This document shows positions 20,363-30,808 of a stretch of 64,000 bases of DNA, one piece after another. The notes under the pieces were generated by a model that did no database searches, was not told where the DNA came from, and was given only the letters and a program-made list of their open reading frames with translations. Where the stretch lies: assembly GCA_037178625.1 (NCBI GenBank), contig CM074132.1:2418001-2482000 (forward strand). The letters run 5' to 3'. Position 1 is the first letter of the stretch, and each line of letters begins with the position of its first letter. Made by a program: the position numbers and the translations under genes. Origin of the DNA: Skeletonema tropicum. Its lineage: Eukaryota > Bacillariophyta > Thalassiosirophyceae > Thalassiosirales > Thalassiosiraceae.

Positions 20363-22048
20363 GCTAGCTGCCTATCTACTCATAGAATGACTCGTTAGCC
20401 CCCAAGTCAAATAAATATTTATGCGCTACAGTGATTCAACAGAGGTTGCCCGCGGGAGAGTCCGCTCGTAGGGGCGGGCAATTATCGTGGGCGGGCAATT
20501 ATTGTAACGGAACAGTCAACCGCACACGGGGTTACGTTTGGCCTTCCCGCGTAATTTTGAGATGGAACGAGAAACGCAAAAAATCCATCATACACCACAC
20601 CTTTTACACCGTCACCATGATGTCCTCCACTCCTGTGGCCACAGTTAAGCGTGCATATTGAATACGCCTAGAATACTCGGCTTGACCAGTCGCATAAATC
20701 ATCTTATACGCGCCCAAGCCAGGAAAACTCAGTCGATCCACCGTAAATGAATAAAATAACGTCGCCATCGACGGCATAAAATTTACCACTTTCACCTCCA
20801 TTCACCCCTCCTATGGACGTTTCGGCAATGATATGTTACAAAAGAGAGGATATCCTTTCACCACATCAATGTTATATATACATTGGGCGTCTATTTATCC
20901 TTGGGTAGTCCAAACCCATTATCTAATCGATAATCAACCACATTTCACAAGTTAGACAGAATCTATTATTTGCTCCTTAAACGCAATGCTGAAATCAACA
21001 TCGTGAAGGACCGATAACATCAAATGAGTGGTAATTTATATACCAATTGATCGTATGCGTATATTCGAATACTTCGACAAGTGGATGATGCTTTATAGTG
21101 ATTATAACACATGGGAGACAGTGTTATGTATGTTGGTTTTGATGTAGGCTAAATATGCAATGAGTTTTACTGAACAAACAAGTATTTCCTCAGAACTCAT
21201 TGTTATTATCGCTCCCAAGGATGTTTACTATCATAATAATAATAAGCTGATGCTTGTTTGATCGATATGCATCCCGTTTCCATTAGCTTTCGGTTAGTTG
21301 TTGCGTTCGACAGAGACGAAAAACATGTACATTTTTTGTATCATCAAAATGATGTCATAAGAGCTTCCATTCCACTCCAAGGGTCAATTAATCGTCTATC
21401 ACCATATTAGAGTCGATGGAGAGTGTTGGTTGCCTTCATTGGTGTTATTGTCACTCCTTATTGCAGTAGGGCCAAAGATAAAAATGAACCATTGATGGAC
21501 ATCGAGTTACGACGTTGAGGATGGTGTTACCGGCCGAAACATCGGTACACTAAGACACCCACGCCTCCCTATGGATATATACACTCGATTGGTGGGCTGC
21601 AAGGATCATGCTTTATGTCTCCATGGGTTATGCACCGGCATGACTCTCCCTCCGACATGAACGGCAATGTTTCATTAGGAAACTTCGCGCACGAAACTTT
21701 TTATTGAAGGAATACATCGTAACCAATGCTCCGCGTTTTCTGCGCAGGGGTCGGGTGGTATATGATGAAGCTACTGTAAAAAAACGCGGAGGGTTTGCCA
21801 TGTACTGGTGTAATGGTAGGAGATGTTCTCCGCTGTATAGTGTCTATGGTTGAGGATTTTTTTGAAGTTTGTGCCATTGTGTGTGATTTTTGCGTGGGGT
21901 GACGGAACTTTTCGAAGTCAGGTAGGTGTCTCAATATTTTTCTAATTTAGTCGAGATTAAGTGGCGTAACCCCGTGCGCAGCGTCCGGGATTCTTTTGTC
22001 CGGATTCGAGGCGGGCAAATTTCATGGATGGGAAATGGGAAAGTACAA
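20363..22048. other. Long intergenic stretch, no confident gene
   Basis: 1.7 kb of AT-rich sequence. GGGCGGGCAATTAT occurs in two near copies around 20473-20508. On the minus strand a 65-codon ORF at 20604-20801 contains FPGLGAYKMIYATGQAEYS and might be a short exon or remnant, but no partner exon was found. The rest shows only short chance frames. Confidence 0.4.
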
Positions 22049-22631
22049 TACAGTGGAATACAATACTTAGGTCGAACTGTCCCCCCCAACTTTGCCTGTC
22101 CCCCCCTCAAAATCTCAGCCTGGAGTGCTGAAGTTTTGTCCCCCCCCTCACCCCGGGCTCACCCCTCTCTGGCCCAGTAGGGGTCTTCGTAGGTAATACA
22201 TAATAGGAATATTGTACCTATCTTATCGAGAACTTATTTCTCTTCCCTATGGAAAGTAGCAGTACATGGAGCTCCATGTTGCAAACAGCATTGCCTACAC
22301 ATTTTGTTTGCACATATATTGTTCCCTGCACGATGGTTGAAATAAAAATTTTTATTGCCTCCGCTCTACCGGTGATGGGAGAGAGCAGTAGTTCTACCAA
22401 ATTCATCTATGTAATTCATTATGCACAAGATGCAGCTACAGCACGCACATGACATGTACACATTGATTGCGATGCTGTTCCGCTCACGCACGAGGTAAGT
22501 AGGTGGCTGTCGATCTGCTGTCGATGTGGAATTAATGATGGGTTGTCGATTTTGGACTGTCCCCCCCTGGATCTCAGGCTAGCCAAAATTTTTGTCCCCC
22601 CGGGGGGGACAGTTCGACCTATTCCACTGTA
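22049..22631. mobile_element. C-rich TIR element A, TA-flanked
   Basis: The left end CAGTGGAATA at 22051, followed by AGGTCGAACTGTCCCCCCC, is repeated inverted at the right end, which closes with CAGTTCGACCTATTCCACTG at 22629. Both ends are flanked by TA. The left end has 8 extra bases (CAATACTT). Subterminal GTCCCCCC blocks and CTAGCCAAAATTTT occur inside. No transposase ORF. The same architecture occurs at 43526-44080. Confidence 0.8.
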
Positions 22632-22888
22632 GTCTAGAGGCGGCCGGGCAACTTCTGTGGACCCACTGTACATACGTGGAACCTCCGACGGCTGACGCTC
22701 AATCAAAAATAAAAAAACGCGATCTGCTGTGTCGACACCACTTCAACCAAAAGCACATCCCCGCTCACTGCAACAACTGTTACATCGAATCGATTCAACT
22801 GCGGCGTTGACAAATCTATCGTGTCGTTGGATATCACTGAGATCGTTAGCAATTGTCGAAATATAAAGCATTATCGTCATCTAAGACA

Positions 22889-24595
22889 ATGATGAAGTCT
22901 ACGCTGCTGATTGGTGGCCTATGCATATCAAATACACATGCATTTGCTCCGCCGACATCCATAATATCCACTCCTACTGCCACAACTACAACTTCATCGT
23001 GCCTCCATGCCTCATCTGAAGCACAGTATGACTGCCTAGTAATAGGTGGTGGAATCTCTGGATCTACATTGGCACACAATCTTAACAATGCCAATTTAAA
23101 CATTCTCCTTGCGGAACAACGTGATTATCTCGGCGGCAATGTCCAATCTATAGTCCACACAGACGAGGATGGTAGGGAATTCATCTTTGAAAAGGGACCT
23201 AATAGTTATGCGACACAACCCTCTATTGTTCGCATTTCACATGAGTTGGGTATTGATGATCAGCTTGTATTTGCGAATGAGTCATTGCCCCCGTGGGTGA
23301 ATCATAACGGGAAACTCCATCCATTGCCCAAAGGACAGGGAGGTAAGGGACCCAAGGGGCAGATCGAATTAGTCTTTGGACCAAATGGTGTATTGAAATT
23401 CGGATTAGCAGGAGATTTGCTCTCTTGGCCTGGAAAGATTCGTGCTGGTATTGGTGCTCTCTTGGGTCACATGCCACCCCCCGAAAACAAAGAGGAGACG
23501 ATTAAAGATTGGGTGACACGTATCCTGGGTGAAGAAGTTTTCTATCGAATCATTGATCCATTCGTAAGCGGCGTGTATGCTGGAGATCCGACAACATTGA
23601 GCATGAAGGCGGCATTGCCCAAGATATCACGCATTGAGGATTATTCTTATGGGATTGAATGGAATAAGTTTGGAGCCATCTTTTATGGTGGACTTGCTCG
23701 TCAGGTGGAACTTACGAAAGAGAGGAAGGCAGATCCTCCCAAACCGGAGTGGGTAGACTTTGAGTATGGCAATCCTGGCAGCTATAAGAGGGGATTGAGC
23801 ACCTTGCCGAATGCGATCCATGAGAAGCTTGGAAGTGATGTAGTCAAGTTGGAATGGACTTTGACAAAGGTTGAGAAGGAGGGCGACACTTATGTCGTAA
23901 CTTTTGATACTCCCAATGGACAGAAAACTGTTACCTCCAAAGCTATTGTAAGCACAATCCCTACTCATGCTATGGGATCTTCTCTGGAGCCTGTATTACC
24001 TGGATCGACGGACTTGTTCACCAAGGAACGGCAAATTATTAACAGAAAGGGTGTGTACTACCCTCCTGTGGCGGCTGTTACATTGGCCTATCCTAAGAAG
24101 TCATTCAAAGATATCGAGCTTACTAATGACTTTGGTAACTTACAAAACCTGCCAGGATTTGGATTACTCAATCCACGAACGGAAGGTGTGCGTACATTGG
24201 GTACTCTCTGGAGCTCGAGTCTATTCCCCGGGCGTTGCCCCGACGACTACCATATTCTACTAAATTACATCGGTGGATCACGTGATCCTGAGATTGGATC
24301 TATGCCAGAGGAAGATGTGATCACGGCAGTGGATAAGGATTTACGTAAGGTGCTGTTGCAGGCTAATGCTCCTGAACCGAAGGTACTTGGGATCAAGGTA
24401 TGGCCTACTGCCATCCCTCAATATGAACTTGGTCATTTAGAGTTGATGGAGGAGTTGGAGAACATGGAAAGCAAAGTAGAAGGAGGTGGCATCTGGATTT
24501 GTGGCAACTACAGAAGTGGTGTGGCATTCCCTGATTGTGTTACTTTTGGGTATGAGCATGCTAAGGTAGTGAAGAAGTATTTGGACAAAAACTAG
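22889..24595 (+). CDS. Protoporphyrinogen oxidase, plastid-targeted
   Basis: Oxidises protoporphyrinogen IX to protoporphyrin IX, the last step shared by heme and chlorophyll synthesis. A single exon. The start at 22889 gives 568 residues and an N-terminus MMKSTLLIGGLCISNTHAFA that carries the plastid site THAFAP; the in-frame ATG at 22853 would bury it. The FAD motif CLVIGGGISGSTLA lies near residue 50, followed by EKGPNSYAT, the family segment FVSGVYAGDP, and the C-terminal FAD-binding GGIWICGNYRSGVAFPDC. This is the flavin-dependent oxygen-using type (HemY/PPOX). The last 40 codons or so and the 3' flank are copied into the tandem array downstream. Confidence 0.95.
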   Translation: MMKSTLLIGGLCISNTHAFAPPTSIISTPTATTTTSSCLHASSEAQYDCLVIGGGISGSTLAHNLNNANLNILLAEQRDYLGGNVQSIVHTDEDGREFIFEKGPNSYATQPSIVRISHELGIDDQLVFANESLPPWVNHNGKLHPLPKGQGGKGPKGQIELVFGPNGVLKFGLAGDLLSWPGKIRAGIGALLGHMPPPENKEETIKDWVTRILGEEVFYRIIDPFVSGVYAGDPTTLSMKAALPKISRIEDYSYGIEWNKFGAIFYGGLARQVELTKERKADPPKPEWVDFEYGNPGSYKRGLSTLPNAIHEKLGSDVVKLEWTLTKVEKEGDTYVVTFDTPNGQKTVTSKAIVSTIPTHAMGSSLEPVLPGSTDLFTKERQIINRKGVYYPPVAAVTLAYPKKSFKDIELTNDFGNLQNLPGFGLLNPRTEGVRTLGTLWSSSLFPGRCPDDYHILLNYIGGSRDPEIGSMPEEDVITAVDKDLRKVLLQANAPEPKVLGIKVWPTAIPQYELGHLELMEELENMESKVEGGGIWICGNYRSGVAFPDCVTFGYEHAKVVKKYLDKN

Positions 24596-25910
24596 ATAAG
24601 GTGATAATGATAAATGATCATTTTAGTACATTGATATTTATGGTGTTCTCCTGTGGTGATTACAGTATTGTAACACTAAAAACTTGTGTACATCTATCAT
24701 CAATAGGTCATATTACGTATGTAGGCTTCGAAACTCAAAATTGCCTCTGTACATGATCATGATCGGTGTCGGTGCCTTGTTGTACTTACTGCCTTTGCCT
24801 TCTCGTCGTGTTGTACATGAGCTGCAAGATGGGATCAACATCAACAACACAGTCCTCGTGCTCCTGCTCCTGCTCTACAGAATAACCTGGGTCATCATCC
24901 AAGAGGCTTTCCAGTAGCAAGTCAGGGTGGCACTCGTACGAGATGCGAGTTTTTCTTTCAACCATTGTGGCCGTGGCGGTTGAATTCGAATCAATTGACG
25001 ACTTGCTGCCACTGCCATCCTGGAGAGGCATTTGAACCTGAACCTGAAACTCTTCGGTAACGTTACTAACTACCTTGGCCTTGGCCCTGATGGCATCTCG
25101 CACGACAGTAGGGATGGAGTAGTACAGAAAACGGTCGAATTTCTTGAGGTTCTTGAGGTCTTGCTCGTCAAGATTGTTGGTATCAATGACCTTCCTTGCC
25201 CTGTCCCTGTCGCCTGGGGCTGTGGGCTGAGTCACTGTTCGAAGAGGCGGAAAGAAGGCTTGAGCTTGAGAATCTACAGTCGAATTGTTCTTACGACTGT
25301 CGTCGTCACTGGAGTGTTTGCGGCACATGTTGATGATCTTCTTATCAGTGGCAGTAATCGATATCTGTTAGTACTTGTGATGATATTGGAAAAGAAGAGA
25401 AGAAGTGTGCTGAAGGAATCAATGGATTGATCCGCCCAAACGATAAATGCATCGAATGCCATTCCTTCTGACCTGAATATTTACTACTCATACGTCGCTG
25501 ATTTGCCAACCAAGTTCAGTCCAAATGTACTCTTGATCTTCATGCTGCAGACATGATTTTGTCCTTTGGCTGGGGAACCCTTTCCGCAAATAAACATAAA
25601 CGTGACTAACTCCATAAGGACCAATCATATTAAATAGGAGTAGCGTTACGGTTAAGTGAGTCACGTCTGCTGCATGAGGTGTGTGTTTCGCTTTTTGCCT
25701 GACTCTAGCTCTAGAGATCTAGAGAGGTACCTACTTTTTACTTAAGTTGTATTTTCTTTTATACGATCTCACAAGGCGCAAAGGCGGGATATCCACAAAG
25801 TACATACATGAAGTGTCTTGACGAAGAACTTAAACATAGCACACATGGCGACAGCCTAACGTGTCTCAAGTCTCGTTCAGTCGGAAGGTAGTTACAAAAC
25901 AGAAGGGATT
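24473..25910. repeat. Tandem segmental duplication, unit 1
   Basis: The first of three units of about 1.43 kb. It begins within the true protoporphyrinogen oxidase coding end (AAAGTAGAAGGAGGTGGC) and continues through the 3' flank, an antisense ORF of 180 codons and about 580 bp of upstream sequence. Unit 1 carries private differences from units 2 and 3 (for example in the codons for KKF and NVT of the antisense ORF). Confidence 0.95.
24786..25328 (-). CDS. Array ORF copy 1, unknown 180-residue protein
   Basis: Not a family I recognise. It starts MCRKHSSDDDSRKN, then has a polar linker, a more ordered middle (DRFLYYSIPTVVRDAIRAK), the block ERKTRISYECHPDLLLESLL and an acidic tail. No signal peptide or membrane helix. 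The stop is CAG TAA GTA, which also reads as a splice donor (CA|GTAAGT), so the original gene may have had a further exon. It lies antisense in the downstream flank of protoporphyrinogen oxidase. This copy differs from the others by KKF for KKN and NVT for NDT. Confidence 0.5.
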   Translation of the reverse strand: MCRKHSSDDDSRKNNSTVDSQAQAFFPPLRTVTQPTAPGDRDRARKVIDTNNLDEQDLKNLKKFDRFLYYSIPTVVRDAIRAKAKVVSNVTEEFQVQVQMPLQDGSGSKSSIDSNSTATATMVERKTRISYECHPDLLLESLLDDDPGYSVEQEQEHEDCVVDVDPILQLMYNTTRRQRQ

Positions 25911-26033
25911 AAAGTAGAAGGAGGTGGCATCTGGATTTGTGGCAACTACAGAAGTGGTGTGGCATTCCCTGATTGTGTTACTTTTGGGTATGAGCATGCT
26001 AAGGTAGTGAAGAAGTATTTGGACAAAAACTAG
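25911..26033 (+). pseudogene. Copied C-terminal fragment of protoporphyrinogen oxidase
   Basis: Reproduces the last 40 codons or so of the oxidase, from KVEGGGIWICGNYRSG to the stop at 26031-26033, without any upstream coding sequence or start. It is a hitch-hiking fragment of the tandem duplication and not an exon. Confidence 0.9.
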
Positions 26034-26223
26034 ATAAGGTGATAATGATAAATGATCATTTTAGTACATTGATATTTATTTTGTTCTCCTGTGGTGATTA
26101 CAGTATTGTAACACTAAAAACTTGTGTACATCTATCATCAATAGGTCATATTACGTATGTAGGCTTCGAAACTCAAAATTGCCTCTGTACATGATCATGA
26201 TCGGTGTCGGTGCCTTGTTGTAC

Positions 26224-26760
26224 TTACTGCCTTTGCCTTCTCGTCGTGTTGTACATGAGCTGCAAGATGGGATCAACATCAACAACACAGTCCTCGTGCT
26301 CCTGCTCTACAGAATAACCTGGGTCATCATCCAAGAGGCTTTCCAGTAGCAAGTCAGGGTGGCACTCGTACGAGATGCGAGTTTTTCTTTCAACCATTGT
26401 GGCCGTGGCGGTTGAATTCGAATCAATTGACGACTTGCTGCCACTGCCATCCTGGAGAGGCATTTGAACCTGAACCTGAAACTCTTCAGTATCGTTACTA
26501 ACTACCTTGGCCTTGGCCCTGATGGCATCTCGCACGACAGTAGGGATGGAGTAGTACAGAAAACGGTCGTTTTTCTTGAGGTTCTTGAGGTCTTGCTCGT
26601 CAAGATTGTTGGTATCAATGACCTTCCTTGCCCTGTCCCTGTCGCCTGGGGCTGTGGGCTGAGTCACTGTTCGAAGAGGCGGAAAGAAGGCTTGAGCTTG
26701 AGAATCTACAGTCGAATTGTTCTTACGACTGTCGTCGTCACTGGAGTGTTTGCGGCACAT
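26224..26760 (-). CDS. Array ORF copy 2, unknown 178-residue protein
   Basis: The same protein as copy 1 but with one EQ pair fewer in the acidic tail (a 6-bp indel that keeps frame) and KKN/NDT like the other copies. See copy 1 for features. The frame is intact, though identity this high could simply reflect recent copying. Confidence 0.5.
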   Translation of the reverse strand: MCRKHSSDDDSRKNNSTVDSQAQAFFPPLRTVTQPTAPGDRDRARKVIDTNNLDEQDLKNLKKNDRFLYYSIPTVVRDAIRAKAKVVSNDTEEFQVQVQMPLQDGSGSKSSIDSNSTATATMVERKTRISYECHPDLLLESLLDDDPGYSVEQEHEDCVVDVDPILQLMYNTTRRQRQ

Positions 26761-27344
26761 GTTGATGATCTTCTTATCAGTGGCAGTGGTCGATATCTGT
26801 TAGTACTTGTGATGATATTGGAAAAGAAGAGAAGAAGTGTGCTGAAGGAATCAATGGATTGATCCGCCCAAACGATAAATGCATCGAATGCCATTCCTTC
26901 TGACCTGAATATTTACTACTCATACGTCGCTGATTTGCCAACCAAGTTCAGTCACAATGTACTCTTGATCTTCATGCTGCAGACATGATTTTGTCCTTTG
27001 GCTGGGGAACCCTTTCCGCAAATAAACATAAACGTGACTAACTCCATAAGGACCAATCATATTAAATAGGAGTAGCGTTACGGTTAAGTGAGTCACGTCT
27101 GCTGCATGAGGTGTGTGTTTCGCTTTTTGCCTGACTCTAGCTCTAGAGATCTAGAGAGGTACCTACTTTTTACTTAAGTTGTATTTTCTTTTATATACGA
27201 TCTCACAAGGCGCAAAGGCGGGATATCCACAAAGTACATACATGAAGTGTCTTGACAAAGAACTTAAACATAGCACACATGGCGACAGCCTAACGTGTCT
27301 CAAGTCTCGTTCAGTCGGAAGGTAGTTACAAAACAGAAGGGATT

Positions 27345-27467
27345 AAAGTAGAAGGAGGTGGCATCTGGATTTGTGGCAACTACAGAAGTGGTGTGGCATT
27401 CCCTGATTGTGTTACTTTTGGGTATGAGCATGCTAAGGTAGTGAAGAAGTATTTGGACAAAAACTAG
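27345..27467 (+). pseudogene. Second copied fragment of protoporphyrinogen oxidase
   Basis: The same start-less C-terminal fragment as at 25911, ending at the TAG at 27465-27467. Confidence 0.9.
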
Positions 27468-27657
27468 ATAAGGTGATAATGATAAATGATCATTTTAGTA
27501 CATTGATATTTATTTTGTTCTCCTGTGGTGATTACAGTATTGTAACACTAAAAACTTGTGTACATCTATCATCAATAGGTCATATTACGTATGTAGGCTT
27601 CGAAACTCAAAATTGCCTCTGTACATGATCATGATCGGTGTCGGTGCCTTGTTGTAC

Positions 27658-28200
27658 TTACTGCCTTTGCCTTCTCGTCGTGTTGTACATGAGCTGCAAG
27701 ATGGGATCAACATCAACAACACAGTCCTCGTGCTCCTGCTCCTGCTCTACAGAATAACCTGGGTCATCATCCAAGAGGCTTTCCAGTAGCAAGTCAGGGT
27801 GGCACTCGTACGAGATGCGAGTTTTTCTTTCAACCATTGTGGCCGTGGCGGTTGAATTCGAATCAATTGACGACTTGCTGCCACTGCCATCCTGGAGAGG
27901 CATTTGAACCTGAACCTGAAACTCTTCAGTATCGTTACTAACTACCTTGGCCTTGGCCCTGATGGCATCTCGCACGACAGTAGGGATGGAGTAGTACAGA
28001 AAACGGTCGTTTTTCTTGAGGTTCTTGAGGTCTTGCTCGTCAAGATTGTTGGTATCAATGACCTTCCTTGCCCTGTCCCTGTCGCCTGGGGCTGTGGGCT
28101 GAGTCACTGTTCGAAGAGGCGGAAAGAAGGCTTGAGCTTGAGAATCTACAGTCGAATTGTTCTTACGACTGTCGTCGTCACTGGAGTGTTTGCGGCACAT
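27658..28200 (-). CDS. Array ORF copy 3, unknown 180-residue protein
   Basis: Identical in design to copies 1 and 2. It has the long acidic tail (EQEQEHED) like copy 1 but KKN/NDT like copy 2, so it looks recombinant between them or preserves an intermediate state. The function is unknown. Confidence 0.5.
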   Translation of the reverse strand: MCRKHSSDDDSRKNNSTVDSQAQAFFPPLRTVTQPTAPGDRDRARKVIDTNNLDEQDLKNLKKNDRFLYYSIPTVVRDAIRAKAKVVSNDTEEFQVQVQMPLQDGSGSKSSIDSNSTATATMVERKTRISYECHPDLLLESLLDDDPGYSVEQEQEHEDCVVDVDPILQLMYNTTRRQRQ

Positions 28201-28694
28201 GTTGATGATCTTCTTATCAGTGGCAGTGGTCGATATCTGTTAGTACTTGTGATGATATTGGAAAAGAAGAGAAGAAGTGTGCTGAAGGAATCAATGGATT
28301 GATCCGCCCAAACGATAAATGCATCGAATGCCATTCCTTCTGACCTGAATATTTACTACTCATACGTCGCTGATTTGCCAACCAAGTTCAGTCACAATGT
28401 ACTCTTGATCTTCATGCTGCAGACATGATTTTGTCCTTAGCGTCCGCGAATAAACATAAACGTGTCTCCATGAGGACCAATCATATTAAATAGGAGTAGC
28501 GTTAAGTTTAAGTAAGTCGCGTCTGCTAGTTGTTGTGAGTTGTGAAACTTCAACATAGCACAATTAATTGGCGACAGCCGATACTTTTTTGTCCGGCATG
28601 CAGGGAAACAATTGACAGAACAAGTTGTTGTGAGTTGATACATATTCCGATGATCGGATCGGCTTCGACGCTAGTTATTCAAATTACGAGTTCA

Positions 28695-28755
28695 TCTCTT
28701 GACGGGATGTTTTGTAACTGTCTTCCGACTGAACGAGACTTGAGACTTCAACATT
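28695..28755. repeat. Inverted fragment of the array unit end
   Basis: GTTTTGTAACTGTCTTCCGA and the following AACGAGACTTGAGAC are the reverse complement, with small changes, of the unit end (TCTCGTTCAGTCGGAAGG, then TTACAAAAC). It shows that an inversion accompanied the rearrangement. Confidence 0.75.
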
Positions 28756-28904
28756 GCTCTACTGTAGTAGGCGGAATTTGCGCTTAGGGAGGGAACATCA
28801 TTGGTAATAATTTTGCCACAGTTCCACTTCCACTTCTTCTTTTCCAATATCATCACAAGTACTAACAGATATCGACCACTGCCACTGATAAGAAGATCAT
28901 CAAC

Positions 28905-29084
28905 ATGTGCCGCAAACACTCCAGTGACGACGACAGTCGTAAGAACAATTCGAGCCCTCGCGCAATGGCCAAAAATTCCAAAAAGTTGTATAACTACGCC
29001 CTACCGTGCTCTGAAGAACCATTGCCATTGCTTCCACATACTGCATATGCTGGGCCTTTTTTCATACAAGAGGATCCTGACAAT

Positions 29085-29123
<39 letters not shown>

Positions 29124-29126
29124 TAG
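28905..29126 (+). CDS. Chimeric ORF: array-ORF start fused to polyglutamine tail
   Basis: The first 15 or so codons (MCRKHSSDDDSRKNN) and about 70 bp of upstream sequence (28833-28953) are those of the array ORF. The frame then enters unrelated sequence (SPRAMAKNSKKLYNY) and ends in a run of about twelve Gln encoded mostly by CAACAG repeats. The 73-codon ORF keeps the array's putative promoter and start, so it could be expressed as a new protein, but there is no evidence that it is. Confidence 0.35.
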
Positions 29127-30808
29127 GATTTTACGTCATCCGCCGCTACTGCGTGCAGTCAATCAGCCTCACATCTTCCTCAAGACACTTCCTTTGGGGA
29201 TTATCCCGCCTTAGTGCCTTGCTAGATCGTAAAAGAAAATACAACTTCAAGTATAACCCTTTCCTTCCGAGGTACTCCTTTGGTACTCCTTTTGGCTTTC
29301 GACCATAACTTTGTCAATAATAGGCCGATTCTTACGGTTCAAAGACCAGCAACTTTCCATTTAGGTAGTTTAGAACGAGTCTGCAAAGTGCCGCGACGTT
29401 ATTCCAACCATTCGCCGCATGGTAATGGTTACAAAATCGTAGTCAGAGGGGTCGACCCTCTCCTCTTTTTTGGCATTTTTTTTTTGCAAAAACATCACGC
29501 ATCACACACTAACAAAAAACATCTCCTCCATGATGATCTGGCGACAAACCATGGTATTGTTGGACCAGCAACGACAAGATCAACATAAACAACATGTTGC
29601 CTAACCCAGATTTTTATGCTGATTTCGATTATGTAAGCGGCGGCATCCGATTCGACGTCGTTTTGATCGTATGCGGCTCTTTCCGTCGTGGGCATAAAAT
29701 CCGCACATGCCGAGCAACAATATAATATACTCATATTAAACTTCTTTCGGTAACTTAATAGCCTTGGTACATTACAAACTCCTTCTATATATTATGATGA
29801 TCGATTATTGTTCTCGTTTTTATTCACTACATGCCAAATACACGTATTAATGGAGTAGTAGGTCAAATCATCCGCTGCTGACAGGATGGCACCCGGTTGG
29901 AAAGATGTTGTTGGTAGTCATGTTGTAACCTAAAACCACTGTCAAACGCTCACAATAGACGGCCAATGGTGTTGTGTGGCGAGAGGGCTCCCGTCCCATG
30001 GATCAAATGGGCGCATACCACTTCATGTAATGGTGTGGGTGACTGATGTAGGGCATCTCATTTCCCACAAAATGTGCTATATTACAATGAGTCCAACAAT
30101 GTTGTAGCCGCAATAAATTAGAGCAATCCAGTGCAACAGCGTTGATTGTCATATCATAGTCAAGGTCTCAATGAGTTTTGGCACCTCTACATCTTGTATT
30201 CTGTCAGATATATGCATTCTTCTTCTTGATGTATTTTGTGGAAATTATCCATTTTCACATGCTGTATTCACCATGCCACTGCATGCGTCATAAGGCGCCC
30301 AGTCACACTGTTTAGTAGATGGATGGCCGCTCAATAGTATACAGTAGGCGTCTGCAAACCATTAGGGTGGCAGAGTAGGTCCAACTATTCATCTGAAGAC
30401 CATGATGGAAGTGCATCATCACACCGATGTCGAAGCGCAATATTTCGACACCTCTACTATGGTGTGATAAAAAGTAGCAATGGCGTGGGTCGATGACCAC
30501 CTGAGGGCACCACTTCACAGAAAGGCTATTGGAGGGTGAGTTGCTGCAGTGGGTCTCTCTAGATTTATGTGTAGGCAGTGTTGTTGATGTCGGCAAGTAT
30601 GGGGTCGAGGTGCGCCATGGTCATCGCTGATGTTTTTTGCACTATCCCTCTCGGAAGGAAAGGTGATGATGCGGTCTGTCGTGTCTCCACAAACAAACAA
30701 AATCGTAGCCTAAACTAACTCAGTGTGTTTGTTTGATCACCGTGCATGCAATCCGCATCGCTGCTACAGGTTCATGAGCCCACTACGGGCTTGGACCAGC
30801 CGGGTTAA
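29127..30808. other. Rearranged intergenic region, no confident gene
   Basis: 1.7 kb between the chimeric ORF and the inverted copy. Several short frames exist on both strands but none has a recognisable motif or splice partner. It holds short A- and T-rich runs and no clear repeat of its own. Confidence 0.45.

Larger units (their letters stand above)
25911..27344. repeat. Tandem segmental duplication, unit 2
   Basis: A near-identical 1434-bp copy of unit 1. The junction is abrupt: CAGAAGGGATT is followed directly by AAAGTAGAAGGAGG, joining the far end of one unit to the protoporphyrinogen oxidase tail of the next. This is the signature of unequal exchange or tandem amplification. Confidence 0.95.
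27345..28436. repeat. Tandem segmental duplication, unit 3 (end altered)
   Basis: Near-identical to unit 2 up to about 28436 (TTTTGTCCTT). After that it continues as a diverged match with deletions (28437-28585 still shares AATAAACATAAACGTG and GGCGACAGCC). The last part of the unit reappears inverted at about 28695-28755. Confidence 0.9.

Noticed and set aside
20604..20801. 65-codon minus-strand ORF (FPGLGAYKMIYATGQ)
   Set aside because: Somewhat protein-like but very short, with no partner exon found; kept only as a note.
25032..25430. Plus-strand 132-codon ORF (MNLNLKLFGNV...) in each array unit
   Set aside because: It is antisense to the longer 180-codon ORF and open in all copies because the copies are nearly identical. 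Its composition is less protein-like.
25274..25462. 62-codon minus-strand ORF overlapping the start of the array ORF
   Set aside because: A frame-shifted shadow of the array ORF and its 5' flank, with no independent support.
29280..29588. 102-codon plus-strand ORF in the rearranged region
   Set aside because: No recognisable motif, T-run coded Phe stretch, surrounded by non-coding sequence.
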